Source: Micropterix aruncella (lineage: Eukaryota > Arthropoda > Insecta > Lepidoptera > Micropterigidae). Taken from it: 64,000 bases of DNA. Positions within the stretch are counted from its first letter, which is position 1, and every line of letters begins with the position of its first letter. This document shows positions 11,028 to 22,217 of this stretch, piece by piece. The notes under the pieces are model-generated. The model did no database searches. It worked only from the letters and a program-made list of their open reading frames with translations, and was not told where the DNA came from. Location of the stretch: positions 7,149,822 through 7,213,821 of the forward strand of contig OX155976.1 of the NCBI GenBank assembly GCA_944548615.1, read 5' to 3'. A program made the position numbers and the translations under genes.

Positions 11028-11985
11028 GGACCACACTAACGAACACGCCGTTAATTATTGCGATGGTGGTCGTTTAACGTTGGTGTAGCTACGATTTATC
11101 GCGATAATTTTACAACGGCTTTAACATTGCCGTTTGACGTTAGGCGATAGCTTGGGTGGCGGTATATCAAAGAGATTTAACGCAAGAATTAATACGTTGA
11201 AGCGGCCTCACTACGGTTGTCGTTTGACACCGTGAGCGCGACGGGATCGCACGTATTTGTCTTCGATAATATATGGAGTGGACTAACGAGAAAGTCATTG
11301 TGTTTCTCGAAATTCTGTAAACCTAATTTATTTATGCTTGTCTCATTAGTTAAACGCTATTGAACGTCTTTTTAGTGCAATTTGTGTGCGGGCAAACAAA
11401 ATAAAATTTAAATTAATAAACCCAAATATACTTAGAGAGTACGTTTCTTGTGCATTTGTATCACCCGTCATCTTCTTTTTCTTTGTGTTCTTTTTTTTCT
11501 TCATTCGGATTAAATATATTCATATAATAAAAAATTCACTCATGAAATACAGTGTAGCGTCAACGTCCCATCTTGCTTGAAATTTCAGGAGCATTACCGC
11601 CAACTGTATTGCCAAGAATGGGCATTGACGTTGACCGTTTAAGTAAAGGCCACTCAATTTAACGCGTTAATAAACCCAAATAGACTTAGATTGTACGTTT
11701 CTTGTGCATTTGTATCACCCGTCATCTTCTTTTTCTTTGTGTTCTTTTTTTTCTTCATTCGGATTAAATATATTCATATAATAAAAAATACACTCATGAA
11801 ATACAGTGTAGCGTCAACGTCCCATCTTGCTTGAAATTGCAGGAGCATTACCGCCAACTGTATTGCCAAGAATGGGCATTGACGTTGACCGTTTAAGTAA
11901 AGGCCACTCAATTTAACGCGTTAATAATTTACGCAATATTTATCGCGATGATGGGCATTGAGTTTCCCGTTAGCATGGCCCTAAC
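11028..11985. mobile_element. Putative non-autonomous DNA transposon
   Basis: The left end TGCTGGGACCACACTAACG and the right end, reverse-complemented TGTTAGGGCCATGCTAACG, are similar enough to be imperfect terminal inverted repeats. Short GTTAACG/TTAACGCG motifs recur near both ends. No transposase frame is present and the target duplication is unclear, so superfamily is unassigned. The interior is a 254-bp tandem duplication. Confidence 0.4.
11413..11920 (+). repeat. 254-bp tandem duplication, two units
   Basis: Unit 1 is 11413-11666 and unit 2 is 11667-11920. Both begin TTAATAAACCCAAATA and end in TTTAACGCG. They differ at only a handful of positions, so the duplication is recent relative to the surrounding element. 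Confidence 0.95.
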
Positions 11986-11999
11986 AATAGAGATTTATT

Positions 12000-12783
12000 T
12001 ATTTATTTATTTTATTTATCCCTAGTATTACATGATTAAATTGTCTATAGTATATTTTACATGATTTAGTCGTACATACAAAATGTGAACCCTGGAAATT
12101 TACTAAAGGTGCGGCTTCGGCGGGATTTTATCACCTCACTAGGCAGAGCCTGTATTGAGGTGATATTTAGTACTGCGTTCATCTGCCGGGTGTATAGGTA
12201 ATTTATTTAATCTTGAGAAATCCTACAAGTGTATATTGTATAACTATTATAGTATATAGGTATATATATTAAACAAAAAATATTTATTAAATTAAATGAG
12301 ATATAATATATATGGGAGATATATGAATACAGTTAAGAGGTTAATGAGATAATAATAACAATAATAAGTAATATAAGTCATCTGTGCACCTATTTAATAA
12401 CGTTAGTTACTAACGACTCACAGTGCTCCCTCGTCGAGTGTAACAACCATAATGTTACCCGTCTTTTGTAGTGAGCGTCATTTTGAATGATTGTAGCTTG
12501 GCCTAATTGCGTGGTAAATATGTTATGGAGTTTTTTCGCTAGGTAAATATAGTGTCTTTGTCCAAAGGTCGTTCTCATTTTTGGTTGTACATGTCTGTCT
12601 TTATGTCTTGTGTCGTGTCTATGGGCGTTACTGGTCGGCTTGCTGTTGTCCCGTTGGAGTTCTTTCCTGTAGCATATCAAGACCTGCCGTACGTATAGCT
12701 GTCTTGCATCCAACACCATAAAATCCCTTTAGAGATGGTCACTGGAGTAGCGGTATGGCTTCCTGGCTATAACCCTAATCAAG
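12000..12783 (-). pseudogene. LINE-A, 5'-truncated 3' end
   Basis: Minus-strand reading: RVIARKPYRYSSDHL, then an in-frame stop, then the frame MVLDARQLYVRQVL at 12719-12390 containing TTFGQRHYIYLAKKLHN. The 3' UTR includes CTCAATACAGGCTCTGCCT and ends in an (AAAT)n tail at about 12000-12022. It is nearly identical to 28550-29545 and 33056-33748, so these are three young copies of one family. At 12783 it stops abruptly against unrelated DNA. The catalytic domain is absent. Confidence 0.85.
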
Positions 12784-13279
12784 CACCCTAATTTGCTATC
12801 ACAAACATATTCAGGCTGAATTTCTATATATACTCGTATATATAGATAGGTTCGCCGACTGCGAAGCCGCAGATGTCCGTCGCTCGGATTCGACCGACTC
12901 TTCCATTTCAATAAATACTTTTGCTTCGGTCGGTCCGCCGCCATACCATCGCCGTGGGGCTTAGCGGAGACGAAGACGAAGAAAAAAACAAGGCACAGTT
13001 GACTACCTGCTTTTTTTGAGGCGCTACGAGGTATTTCGTTCCGAGTTCGGTCCCCGCCTCTATTCCCCGACGGGTTGTTATTGAAATTGTTCACTCGCTC
13101 TTTTGTTCGGCTTTCGGAACCGTTCATGAAGCTACAGTACATGGACAGGGAGATGGCGATCGAAAAAAACTTATATTCGGGGCCTTGCAAGAAACCAAAA
13201 AAATGTATGATTTTATTAGACCAAACGCAGCATCTTTTAGCTTACAGTCCATGGCCGTTAGGTCTTACATATGAAATAA
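12784..13279. other. Mixed DNA, no supported gene
   Basis: A GC-richer patch at 12845-13075 sits between LINE-A and the MITE. Open frames here (12729-13190 minus, 13075-13377 plus) are continuations out of repeats and carry no domain that I trust. Confidence 0.4.
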
Positions 13280-13288
13280 TATTAGGCC

Positions 13289-13593
13289 ACATTGGACTCG
13301 ATTGCGTTTCTCTTGAACTAAAATCGAAAATTAGTTCACGTGAACGAGACAGAGCAGTACGTCAGAGCGCAATGTGAAATAAACCGTTGTCACTTTTCCT
13401 CATTAAAACTACCCATCGCAAATAAAGCCGCTAAATCTAACACCACACGAAATGTGTTCAAACTTATTCGGGCGTCTATAAGTTCGACGTTTAGTTTTGG
13501 TGCGGGAAAATCGACGATAATTCATTTCATATTCCGTTCTAACGTATTGCTCTGTCTCTATTTTAGTTCACGAAGGAACGCAATCGGGCCCAT
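13289..13593. mobile_element. 305-bp palindromic MITE with 9-bp target duplication
   Basis: TATTAGGCC flanks both sides (13280-13288 and 13594-13602). The ends are inverted repeats built on CTCGATTGCGTTTC / CCCGATTGCGTTCC, extending about 100 bp inwards through AGTTCACG and GACAGAGCA-TACGT-AGAGC. A second copy lies at 40943-41248 and an end fragment at 24215-24262. A 9-bp duplication is compatible with Mutator-like or Merlin-like mobilisation, but the superfamily is inference. Confidence 0.75.
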
Positions 13594-13602
13594 TATTAGG
13601 CC

Positions 13603-14034
13603 TTTACCTAAGAAATTGCAGATTCTCAATACTAGCTAATTGGAACTCGAACATCTAGCGTTCATTTTATAATTACAAATTCAAATTCATTTCAAATTAA
13701 AGCTAGTGATGTTCTGCTTGGAAATCAGTTATTCATTTGTTTTCACGTCATTTGATTCTTTTTTTTTGATATTCTCTTTTTACACGACTGCAAAACAAAA
13801 AAGGAGTTATGTATGTTTTCCGTTTCTTTATTCCACCATACGCTCTATACCACTAAACGGTTGAACCGATTTAGAAGTGTGTGGTATTTTTAGAATCGTT
13901 GCTATCCTAAGTTTCATATGCTACCTTAACTGTCCAAATATTAAGTAAGTAGTTCTCTAAATGTCCAAAAGACCAAATAAAGAATAGAATAGAATAGAAT
14001 AACTTTATTGTGCTATAAAAACATCAATAAATTA
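13603..14034. other. No gene; (AGAAT)n at 13982-14000
   Basis: Segment 13770-13930 (TTTTTACACGACTGC, then AAAAGGAGTTATGTATG) recurs at 17235-17380, so it is repetitive. The AGAAT run next to ACTTTATTGTGC looks like the tail of a minus-strand LINE. Confidence 0.5.
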
Positions 14035-14180
14035 ACATAGATATATCGTGTATAGTGTCAAATGAAGGATCTGATTTAATACATTCCGGAAATATGCATG
14101 TATCTATATGGATAAATACATAAATCACTAATAGTTCATTAAAAAAACTGTAATAAAAATAATTATTACAAGTAAAGTAC
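14035..14180 (+). repeat. Dispersed AT-rich repeat, copy 2
   Basis: ATATCGTGTATAGTGTCAAA, TATCTATATGGATAAATACA and neighbours match copies at 9140 and 17885. DNA resembling the distal part of the repeat reappears at 15250-15320, just after the Helitron. Confidence 0.65.
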
Positions 14181-14577
14181 TACAAATGATTCCAGAAGCT
14201 AACGGAAAATCGGGTACCTCAATGAAATATATATTTTTGAATAGCTTAGACCTTCAGGATAATGATTGATTATGGGCAAAAATCGCTCAATACATGGGAA
14301 GGGGGTCAAATCGCTCTCATCAATTTTGTTTACACTAATAAACACTAAATTACATCAAGCGACCATAAATGGTACTAATGTAAAAATATAGTTCGAAAGA
14401 GTACATACAAATGAGTATAGAGGGCGTTAAATTTTATATAATTATTTGTTTATACTATTTAACTATTTTTTATACAATTTAATAACTATGTAATGAAAGA
14501 AATATTTTTGATTTTAACAGAAAGGAAATTTTACTGCCCATATAGTATATTTTACTTTACTCGTCCTCTCTACCTTG

Positions 14578-15247
14578 TCTATACTAATATTATAAAGAGG
14601 TAAAGTTTGTGAAGTTGTAGGAAGTAATCTCTGGATCTACTGAACCGATTTTGAAAATTCTTTTACCAATAGAAAGCCACGTTATTTGTGAGTGTCATAG
14701 GCTATATATTAATTCGAAAAATGAAAAGACTTTTTCGTGGTAGTCGGATTTCCAGAGTAAGTCGGAAAAAACGGTCGAACGAAAACGTTTCTAACGAACG
14801 CTGCCCTAACGATGAGAGATATATGATTAAGTTCTAGGGAAAAGTTGTAGAGCTTTATAATGCCTACAAAAACGTCAGTATGTTTACTGGTACGTTTATT
14901 ATCAACAATTATGAATTCTTATCAAAATAAGTAACTTTATAGTCTCAAGTGTTTAAAACAAAAGATTTTTCTTTTTTACTGCATATAATTTCCCTTTTAC
15001 TGCATAAATGGTTAAAGAGATAAGACTTTCACAAATAAGACACTCACAAGAATACACTCACATATAACGGTAATATAGACAAATTGGCATTCAAATACAT
15101 ACATACATATGCAGCAAAAATATAAACCTTCTTTTAGCAGTCAGGAAATAAATCATAGCACTCAGTAGGTACTAAACAAACCACACTCATAATTTCATCA
15201 CAAGTAAAAAGTTTTACCGCCCAACGAAGTGGGCACGGGTCAGCTAG
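14578..15247 (+). mobile_element. Non-autonomous Helitron
   Basis: It begins TCTATACTAATATTATAAAG and ends GGTCAGCTAG followed by T. A subterminal hairpin GCCCA-ACGAAG-TGGGC lies about 9 bases before CTAG. No terminal inverted repeats and no coding capacity are present. These are the defining Helitron end features. A reverse-orientation copy of the same family lies at 22218-23644. The base before TC is G rather than the usual A. Confidence 0.85.
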
Positions 15248-15319
15248 TTATAAATACAATAGTTCACTTTCTATAACGGCAGTCGTCGTTATAATTCTTT
15301 TTAATATATTTGCTTGATA

Positions 15320-15742
15320 ATAAAATAAAATAAATAAAATTCGGATTATGTGGTGTGATATTTTGGCGCTAATGGTCCTGAAGTGTTGATTGTTAAAAAG
15401 CAGTCAAGGGTGCCTGTTTCCCTCTAAACTATCGATCACGATAAGTTAAGCAGCTCTACACACAAAAGGCATCCTCTCTGAGTAGTATCAATTATAATAA
15501 TTAATTTGAATGTTCTCTCTCCCTCGCTCGCTAGGGCGTCTTAACTCAGACTCGACTCAGCCTGCTCTCCTCGAAGTATGCCCCTTAGGCAATTAATCAA
15601 TATTGTATCAAAGACAGTCCCAACTAACACTCAAGTATTAAGATAATATACATAACGGCAATGGCGTGCTCGGCATCCTATACGAGGTACTTAAGTATTG
15701 TGTCAGACAAGTAAAAACAAATATTTATCATCGAAAATGATT
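15320..15742. other. No recognisable gene
   Basis: AT-rich non-coding DNA. Some of it may be the decayed end of the mariner relic that follows. Confidence 0.4.
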
Positions 15743-15842
15743 TTATTGGTTTTCGAAATACTCTCCATGAAGATCGATTCACTTTTGCATGCGTTTGAAT
15801 CGAAATTTCGAAACACTTTTTTCACTCCGAACTCCAAAACAT
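15743..15842 (-). pseudogene. Mariner-like transposase C-terminus
   Basis: Minus strand reads RFKRMQK, a stop codon (TGA, probably from a Cys codon), then IDLHGEYFENQ and a TAA stop at 15745-15743. The terminal IDLHGEYFE-Q motif is characteristic of mariner-family transposases. Only about 33 codons remain and the catalytic D,D34D region is not visible. No terminal inverted repeat was found. Confidence 0.6.
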
Positions 15843-16104
15843 CCGTTCAGAAAGGCTCAACAGATTCTTCAGGTGCCGAAAAACGATGACCTGGCAATTT
15901 ATATTTTTACCGGCATACCAGCCGACAAGGAGGTGAAGTATTGTGAAAAGTCTAAAAAAACGATAAGAAGACGGATATATATACATTTTAACCACCCCCG
16001 AGACGATTAGGACCATTTCCAGACTGAAGTCTGTCTTTCTGTGTGTGTGTATGTGTGTGAGCAAAAAATTCAAACTGAATTACCGCTGTAATACAATAGG
16101 TATA

Positions 16105-16344
16105 GGTTGCGTAAGCGACTTCGGACCCGTAACCAGTCGGGAGGACGGAGGTATCCTGAAGGTTAATTCCAGACGGAGATATCCTGCCAAAACTGGTAGT
16201 TAGGGGGTTAGGCTGCCTGCTGATCTCTAACGGGTTGCTGGTGAACTAGACAGTAGATTGTCTTGTCCCCAAGTCTTCTACGCTCATCCCACGGCTGAAA
16301 GAATGATCTATATCGTTATACCAGCCTGGGGTAACGGGTTTAGG
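16105..16344 (+). repeat. R667 repeat, diverged 3' part
   Basis: GCGTAAGCGACTTCGGACCC, GTAACCAGTCGGGAGG, CAAGTCTTCTACGCTCA and a final GGGGTAACGGG follow R667 order. It shares the inserted phrase TTAATTCCAGACGGAGATAT with the copy at 58735-58985, defining a subfamily. It directly abuts the next R667 copy. Confidence 0.75.
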
Positions 16345-17037
16345 GAGTTAATGGGCCCTTGCTGAGTTGGCCACGAAGACCCATTCTGTTCAGAGTTGGT
16401 CACACTCACGGGTCAACGCCCATCCGACGGCCTCCACGCATGAAGTGCGAGCCTGGGTAGGACTCTGGCCTTATGGTTAGTTTCCCCTGGGAATCAACCT
16501 TCTGGCGCTCTGCGCACCGTGCGGCGTAGGCCAATCGACTGTGCACTCTGACTAACAGTCGGGGGGAGTCTGGAAGCAGTACTGTTTCCTATAGAGCGGG
16601 GGTGGTTGCGGAGCTTACGGCGACTGCTCTTGAAACGACCATCGACTGCCCGATCCTGGGTGAACAGCCGGGCAAAGGATGCTGTGGTCCGCGATAGATT
16701 CGGTATACACCGTTTCACCGCTTTGTAAGGGAGAGTACCGTGCAAGCGACCTCGAACTCGTAAGCAATCGAGAGACTGGAGTAATCTGGTCACAATTGGA
16801 AGTAAGGGCGTGAGTGTAGGCCCGCCGGGTAACACTCCTGGCTATCTCGCGGTTAAGGCGTTGGCCTCTTACGGGCTTGTGACGTAGCTAGATGGTGGAC
16901 TGTTTTGTCCTCAAGTCTTCTGCGCTCACTCCAGGGAGATAGAACGACTAATCGTTAAAACATCCTGAGGTGACGGGCTCGCCCGCTGTAGTCGACAACC
17001 CAAGTTGGGGTGACGGGTTCGCCCGTTGTAGTCGACA
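16345..17037 (+). repeat. R667 repeat, full length with duplicated 3' end
   Basis: Runs from GGGAGTTAATGGGCCCTTGC to GTAGTCGACACC. The terminal GGTGACGGG(T/C)TCGCCCG block occurs twice, at about 16972-16996 and 17008-17037, so the 3' end is locally duplicated. The minus-strand frame 16835-16494 is the same one that stays open in other copies (CLRVRGRLH..LPYKAVKRC). Confidence 0.85.
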
Positions 17038-17389
17038 CCGCCATTCTGTCGTGGGGAGAATGATTCGTTTTCGGCAGTTGGTTTTCCTCATTTCTCCGAA
17101 CACTTCTGGCAAACAAATGGTGGTGTACCGTTTGGAATTGACCGTACAACGTTCCGCTAAAGGCACTGTTGCAAGATGACTATTTATAACGAAGAAACAA
17201 GCCACCATTTTCTTTGAAGTGCTTCGTGCGCAAACAGCTTTTTACACGACTGCCCAACAAAAAGGAGTTTAATGTGTTCAGGGTTCATGTATGTATATTT
17301 TCTGTTTCTTTACTCCGCTATAACTTCTAAATCACTGAATCTATGTAGAAGTTTGTCGTACTATTAGAATCGTTATGTCATCCCGAGTG

Positions 17390-17870
17390 TCTAAATATCA
17401 AGTATGTAATATAAAATCGAAGACTATCGCGGTTGTTTGACATTATAAATAGGATAGAAAACGAATTTACCGCGTGAAATTTGTAGCACCCGACGTTTCG
17501 GTGGCGTAGCAGCCGCCGTTGTCCAGGGTAGACTGAAGAGCTGTCAATCCGTTGTTTGCGGGTAGGCCGCGTACCGCTGCCGCCACTGCGTAGGTTATAA
17601 CGGTGGTGGGGGGCCGGGCTCGGAGCGCGGAAATTTTGAAAATCCGTCTTGCACACAACACTCACTGTATCCTGTTTTACGATTTTGCGTTCGGCGGCGG
17701 GAACATTTTAAGAAGAAGGTTCCACGTAGAAGAGAGTTTGTAACCGTCGTCTCTATTGAAGTTCGGGGTTCTTCTTATTTCAATGGCTTCCCGGATCATG
17801 CGAGGAAAGTAGAATTGTTCCTTGGATAGCACAATGGGATTTTGATCAAGTATGTAGTTGTCTAAATTTC
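17390..17870 (-). pseudogene. Penelope-like element C-terminal fragment
   Basis: The minus frame from 17880 reads LSKEQFYFPRMIREAIEIRR, then FNRDDGYKLSSTWN. This matches the end of the GIY-YIG endonuclease module of Penelope-like elements as I recall it. Downstream the same strand carries HHRYNLRS and the frame LDNGGCYATETSGATNFTR, ending at 17467, also familiar from Penelope-like 3' regions. Frames are broken between the blocks. The reverse transcriptase and most of the endonuclease are missing. Confidence 0.65.
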
Positions 17871-17884
17871 CAAATATCAATAAA

Positions 17885-18085
17885 TTAACATAAATACATC
17901 GTGTTTAAAGTCGAACGAAAGGTATGATTGAGTACATTTCGGAAATATACATCTATCTATATGGATAAATACATAAACCACAAATATTTAATTTAAAAAA
18001 ACGTAATTATAACTACAATAGCTCTTTTTCTGTAACGGCAGACGGGTTTTTTTTATTCTTTTATATATATTTACTTGTTTCTGAC
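17885..18085 (+). repeat. Dispersed AT-rich repeat, copy 3
   Basis: TACATCGTGTTTAAAGTCGA, TATCTATATGGATAAATACA and TCTGTAACGGCAGACGGG correspond to copies at 9140 and 14035. Confidence 0.65.
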
Positions 18086-18099
18086 TGGTTATTATTAGT

Positions 18100-19954
18100 A
18101 TTGTTTTCAGTGACTATTTGTTGCATTAGTTTTAGGCTATTGATTTTTTTAATTATTTGTTTCATTAATATTTTTGATTTTTTGTGTTTTAAACGTTTAT
18201 TTTTATGACATATCTAACTGTATTTTCAGTTTTGAATGAATTAAAGGCTATTGGCTTTTGATGGTGCGTTATAGTTCCTAGAGCTAGAAAATGAGTACTT
18301 GGAAAGACTTATCTACGCTTGTTTCTAATATGATGATCACGGCGGCGATCACGATAGGGTCGTGATTTCTCTATCTCTGAGCAGGATAAGACATAGACGA
18401 TATTGCTGCTAGACCAGGAAAAGCAGAATCTAATTAACTGTATCAGGGTTTCGTATATTTTTGAATGATGATAATATTCACTTAAACTATTTTAAATCTA
18501 CTGAAGTCTTCCGACGAATGCAACTCGAATATGCAGCATTCGGGAAACTATGTTATATCTTCTCATCACATGATACTGATTTAATGACATATCTGTGAGG
18601 TAAATGACGGTACCTTCTTGCGCACATTGCCACCTTTCAATGTACTACTTTTCAAAAAATCACAGAAACATCCTGGGATACTTTTTCAAATATATTAGAA
18701 CGTTACCGTATACCTTATATAATTTATTTTAAATAAAAAGATACACCAATTATATATCTTTAAGAGCCGTATTACAAAATAGCGTAGGTATTCTTTTAAA
18801 ATGAGTTGAAAAAATGAACGCATTTTTTTTTGTATGTAACTATAAAAGATAGGATAAATAAATAAATAAATAAATAAATAACTATTCAACCCTGGGAGAA
18901 AAACCGCGGCACTGAGCGCTCTTCTCTTGCGCAAGCAAATATATACACAATTTCTAATTGTTTTTTGCAGTGTTTTCTCCTTTCTAATGACAATTATTTA
19001 TATTATGTCGTATTGCTAAAAGAGTGAACTTTAATATACGTAGTATAAGTATTATATAAGAATCTTATTTTATTTCTGAGAAAATTAGAATGATACAGGA
19101 AGATTTCTTTTTAATTTTGTGTAATTGTAAGTAATGTATACCTTGGATATGTGGTCAAAAAACGAAAAAATAAAGCCGTAGTGTACATCAAGAATACATG
19201 ACGGACATAAAAAAAATAGTATACGGTTTTCGTTGTAGTGATATTACTGTATTTAAGAGCTCAAAGTTTGCCTTCCGAGCGTTTTACGAATAACGACTTT
19301 CGGAAAATGGGCTGAATAAGTAAATAATATTCGTTACATCTAAAATTAAAGGCCGCTATGGTCAACATCAAGAAATGGTCCAGGTAATTCAGTAATTAAA
19401 GTTTGTAGAAATCTCTTTATTTCTTGGAATTAGAACACCAAAAATCCACTTTTCTTGCCTTTCTGGAAAAAATATGTGAACGGGCTCTTAAGCTATAAAG
19501 GGTTATCGCTAAAATTATATTAAAATTGGTACATAGTGATGGCAGTTTAAGGTACGTAACATCCCGACACAGACAACATTGTACGATGGCTTATAACTTT
19601 CGTCGTTATGAGTCAGCTCTCGTATACCATATAATAATGCAAACGTGCTATAGACGCTCTGATGACCGGGCGAGACCAGCAAAAAACCACCCAAATATGT
19701 ATCTGTACGTAAAATGCACGTCTGTCTGTACGTATACCTTTCCCTACGGGCCTTTCTGAAGTTTCCAACGTCGCTTGTCGGCTCGGCAGCGGACTGTGGA
19801 CGGACGATCGAAGCAAACTAAAAAAAGCGATCCGATATCGCGGTAACTGGCTGTAGCGTTGCAAGCCAATAAACATAAACCTATTTCGTTGTCGTGGGAG
19901 TAGTAAGTCAGTCGATTTGTGCGCGAATAAGTAAAAACACATTTTAAAAAAACA
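18100..19954. other. Gene-free AT-rich stretch
   Basis: Contains (AAAT)n at 18857-18882 and no ORF with a recognisable motif. ORFs at 19526-19759 (plus) and 19613-19942 (minus) overlap each other and look like chance. Confidence 0.5.
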
Positions 19955-20680
19955 AGTTATGGATTATGGAGATGTCGCATTTCCGACCTCACAGAGGAGT
20001 TATCCACCAAAGTTGAGCGTCTCCAAAATGTTTGCATTCGGTATATCCATGGCCTCAGAAAATTTGACCACATCACGGAGTACAGAGAGAAGCTTCACTG
20101 GCTGTCGACCCGGGATAAAAGAGACATGCGAGTTCTCTGTATGCTTTTCAAGATCTTGGATAGCGTCGCTCCCAATTCTCTTACCGGCAGATTTACTGCA
20201 CTATCGGCTCATGGACGCCCTCTGAGATCGAAAAACAACCTGCTACTCTCTATCCCTAGTCACAGCAGTGACTTCTTCTCATTCTCTTTCACCGTGCATG
20301 GAGCCCGTCTTTGGAATGCTTTGCCGAAAAATGTGAGAACCGCGCCAAGCATAACAACTTTTAAAAACAGACTCAGAGAGCATTTGAAATCCTCGAGATA
20401 AATTCCCTTTCCCTTTCCATTCCCCTCCTTTTAAAACTTTAGCGTCCTTATAGGTGTTAGATTATTTTGATGTGGCAAATCTGTGCCCACAAAGAGTAAA
20501 GTATATATTTCTTTCTATCCTCCTTTATTTTATTTGCCATACTCTTTATATAGGTTAAGTTATGTAGTCTACTCGCAAATAATGTTCTTACAATAGTATA
20601 GGTCAGCTCTAAAATATTGCCTGCAGGCAATAAGCTCGCCTTTTCTTAAGAATAAAGAGTTTTATTATTATTATTATGAC
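19955..20680 (+). pseudogene. LINE-B, 5'-truncated 3' end
   Basis: After an early frameshift near 19975 the frame reads ISDLTEELSTKVERLQNVCI, RYIHGLRKFDHITEYREKLH, WLSTRDKRDMRVL, then IPSHSSDFFSFSFTVHGARL, WNALPKNVRTAP and a stop at 20401. This is the C-terminal tail of an APE-type LINE. The 3' UTR contains CTGCAGGCAATAAGCTCGCC and ends in AATAAAGAGTTTTATTATTA. Related copies occur in reverse at 31930-32985 and 58353-58732. Catalytic motifs are absent. Confidence 0.8.
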
Positions 20681-21039
20681 GCTGGCAACGCCGTTTCGAC
20701 GAAACCGGCAACGTGTCTCGAGCCCACCACATGGGGGGCTTGGCAACGTTCTCGGTTTTTTATACGTTTTTTTCCACAAAACATTTTAATGGCTGGCCTC
20801 CGCTAAACGTTGCTTATCCCCAAAAGCCGCAAGGGGGCAAATAGACCGTGAGATAAACTTTCATAAATCGAAAACACTGCCTGTATTACAAACTGGCACT
20901 GCAGAGCACACTTTTCAAATGTTTTTAAGGTTAGTTCAACCTTTGTCCATTACGCAAACCTGAGTCAAACGAAAAACAGCGTTTGGTTTATTGTTTTCTT
21001 ATAAAAAAGACGAAATAAATATACGCGTTATTCACCTGG
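20681..21039. other. No recognisable gene
   Basis: GC-mixed DNA with GGCAACG repeats near 20685-20745; no feature assigned. Confidence 0.4.
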
Positions 21040-21420
21040 TTTAGGCAAAAAACATGTTTTTCACGTATTTGATTAACATTTGAAAAAAATATATTTTTTG
21101 CAATACTAAAAAAAACTATTTTTGAGATATTGAATTGCAAATGTTTCTACAGAGCGAGCTGCAGAAATTACGGTGTCTGTTTGCGCCGGTAATAGCGAAC
21201 CCACTTTTTATTGAAAGAAAAAAGTACATACAATAAGATATTCATTTTGACATGTGTATTTTCTAGATGAATTTTCTTGAAAAATTATAAAAATAATAAC
21301 TTTTAAATCCTTGAATTTAAAAAAATAAAATCGAATTTCGCCCTAAAATTTTGTGTCTAACTAGTAATTTTTTTTTTTTTAGATTTCATTAGTTCGTGTA
21401 AAGAATTTAATAATCTTAAA
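21040..21420 (+). repeat. Dispersed repeat related to 43690-44520
   Basis: TTGATTAACATTTGAA, TTTTTGAGATATTGAATTGC, AAATGTTTCTAC and TTTTGTGTCTAACTAGTA occur in the same order as at 43690-43860 and 44380-44520, where a TA-flanked MITE interrupts the second copy. Confidence 0.7.
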
Positions 21421-21427
21421 AAAAATG

Positions 21428-22125
21428 GCCAGTTATTGCAGTTGGCCACTAAGACCCATATGGTCAGCGTCGGTCGAACTCACGGGGGTCAACACCCATT
21501 CGGCGGCTTCCACGTATGAAGTTCGAGCCCGGGCAGGACTCAAGCCTGCGGGTCAGTTTCCCGTAGGAGTCAATCTTCTGGCGCTCTTGGACGGTTTGCG
21601 CACCGTGCGGCGTCAGCCAATCGATTGTGCATTCTGACCGACAGTCGGGGGAGTCTGGAAACAGTACTGTCTCCTATAGAACGGGAATAGCTGTTAACCT
21701 TACGGCAGCTGCTCTTGAAACGACCAATCGGCTATCCGATACCGGGTGAACAGCCGAACAAAGGATGCCGTGGTCCGCGATAGATTCGGTAGACACCGTT
21801 TCACCGCTACGTAAGGGAGAGGACCGCGCAAGCGACCTCGAACCGATCTCGAACAGTCGGGAGACCGTAGTAATTCGCGGTAAGGCGTTGTTTTCTTACG
21901 GGCGTGTGGCGTAACTAGACGGTGGACTGTTTCGTCCGAAGTCTTCTGCGCTGACCTCACAGGAGACAGAACGATCTAAGATCGTTAAAACTTCCTGAGG
22001 TGACGGGTTCGCCCGTTGTAGTCAACAGCTCTAGTTGCCCGCTAATTCTTTTAAGTTCACTCCATGGGAGACAGAAGGACCTGATGTCGTTATAATTCCC
22101 TGGAGTGAGGTTGTGGTTGATACCT
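21428..22125 (+). repeat. R667 repeat, near full length
   Basis: Begins at the GTTGGCCACTAAGACCC block and carries CACCGTGCGGCGTCAGCCAA, CTACGTAAGGGAGAGGAC, GGTGGACTGTTTCG and GGTGACGGGTTCGCCCGTTG. It lacks part of the middle near 21870 and has an extra tail related to the terminal 100 bp. Confidence 0.85.
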
Positions 22126-22217
22126 GCCGCATGTCAAAAAAAACAGTTTTAATATTTTATAACTAGATAAGACTATTATAGCGGAACCACAAGTAGCTGT
22201 CGCTCTATATCTTATAA

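Noticed and set aside
12729..13190. Possible chromodomain-like KYLLKWKS motif
   Set aside because: Only a few residues match, without the flanking chromodomain pattern; the frame runs out of a LINE fragment into unrelated DNA.
16345..17037. R667 as part of an rRNA or snRNA gene
   Set aside because: The GC-richer, structured look suggested a non-coding RNA, but I could not match any conserved rRNA/snRNA core, and exact target duplications show that it is an inserted element.
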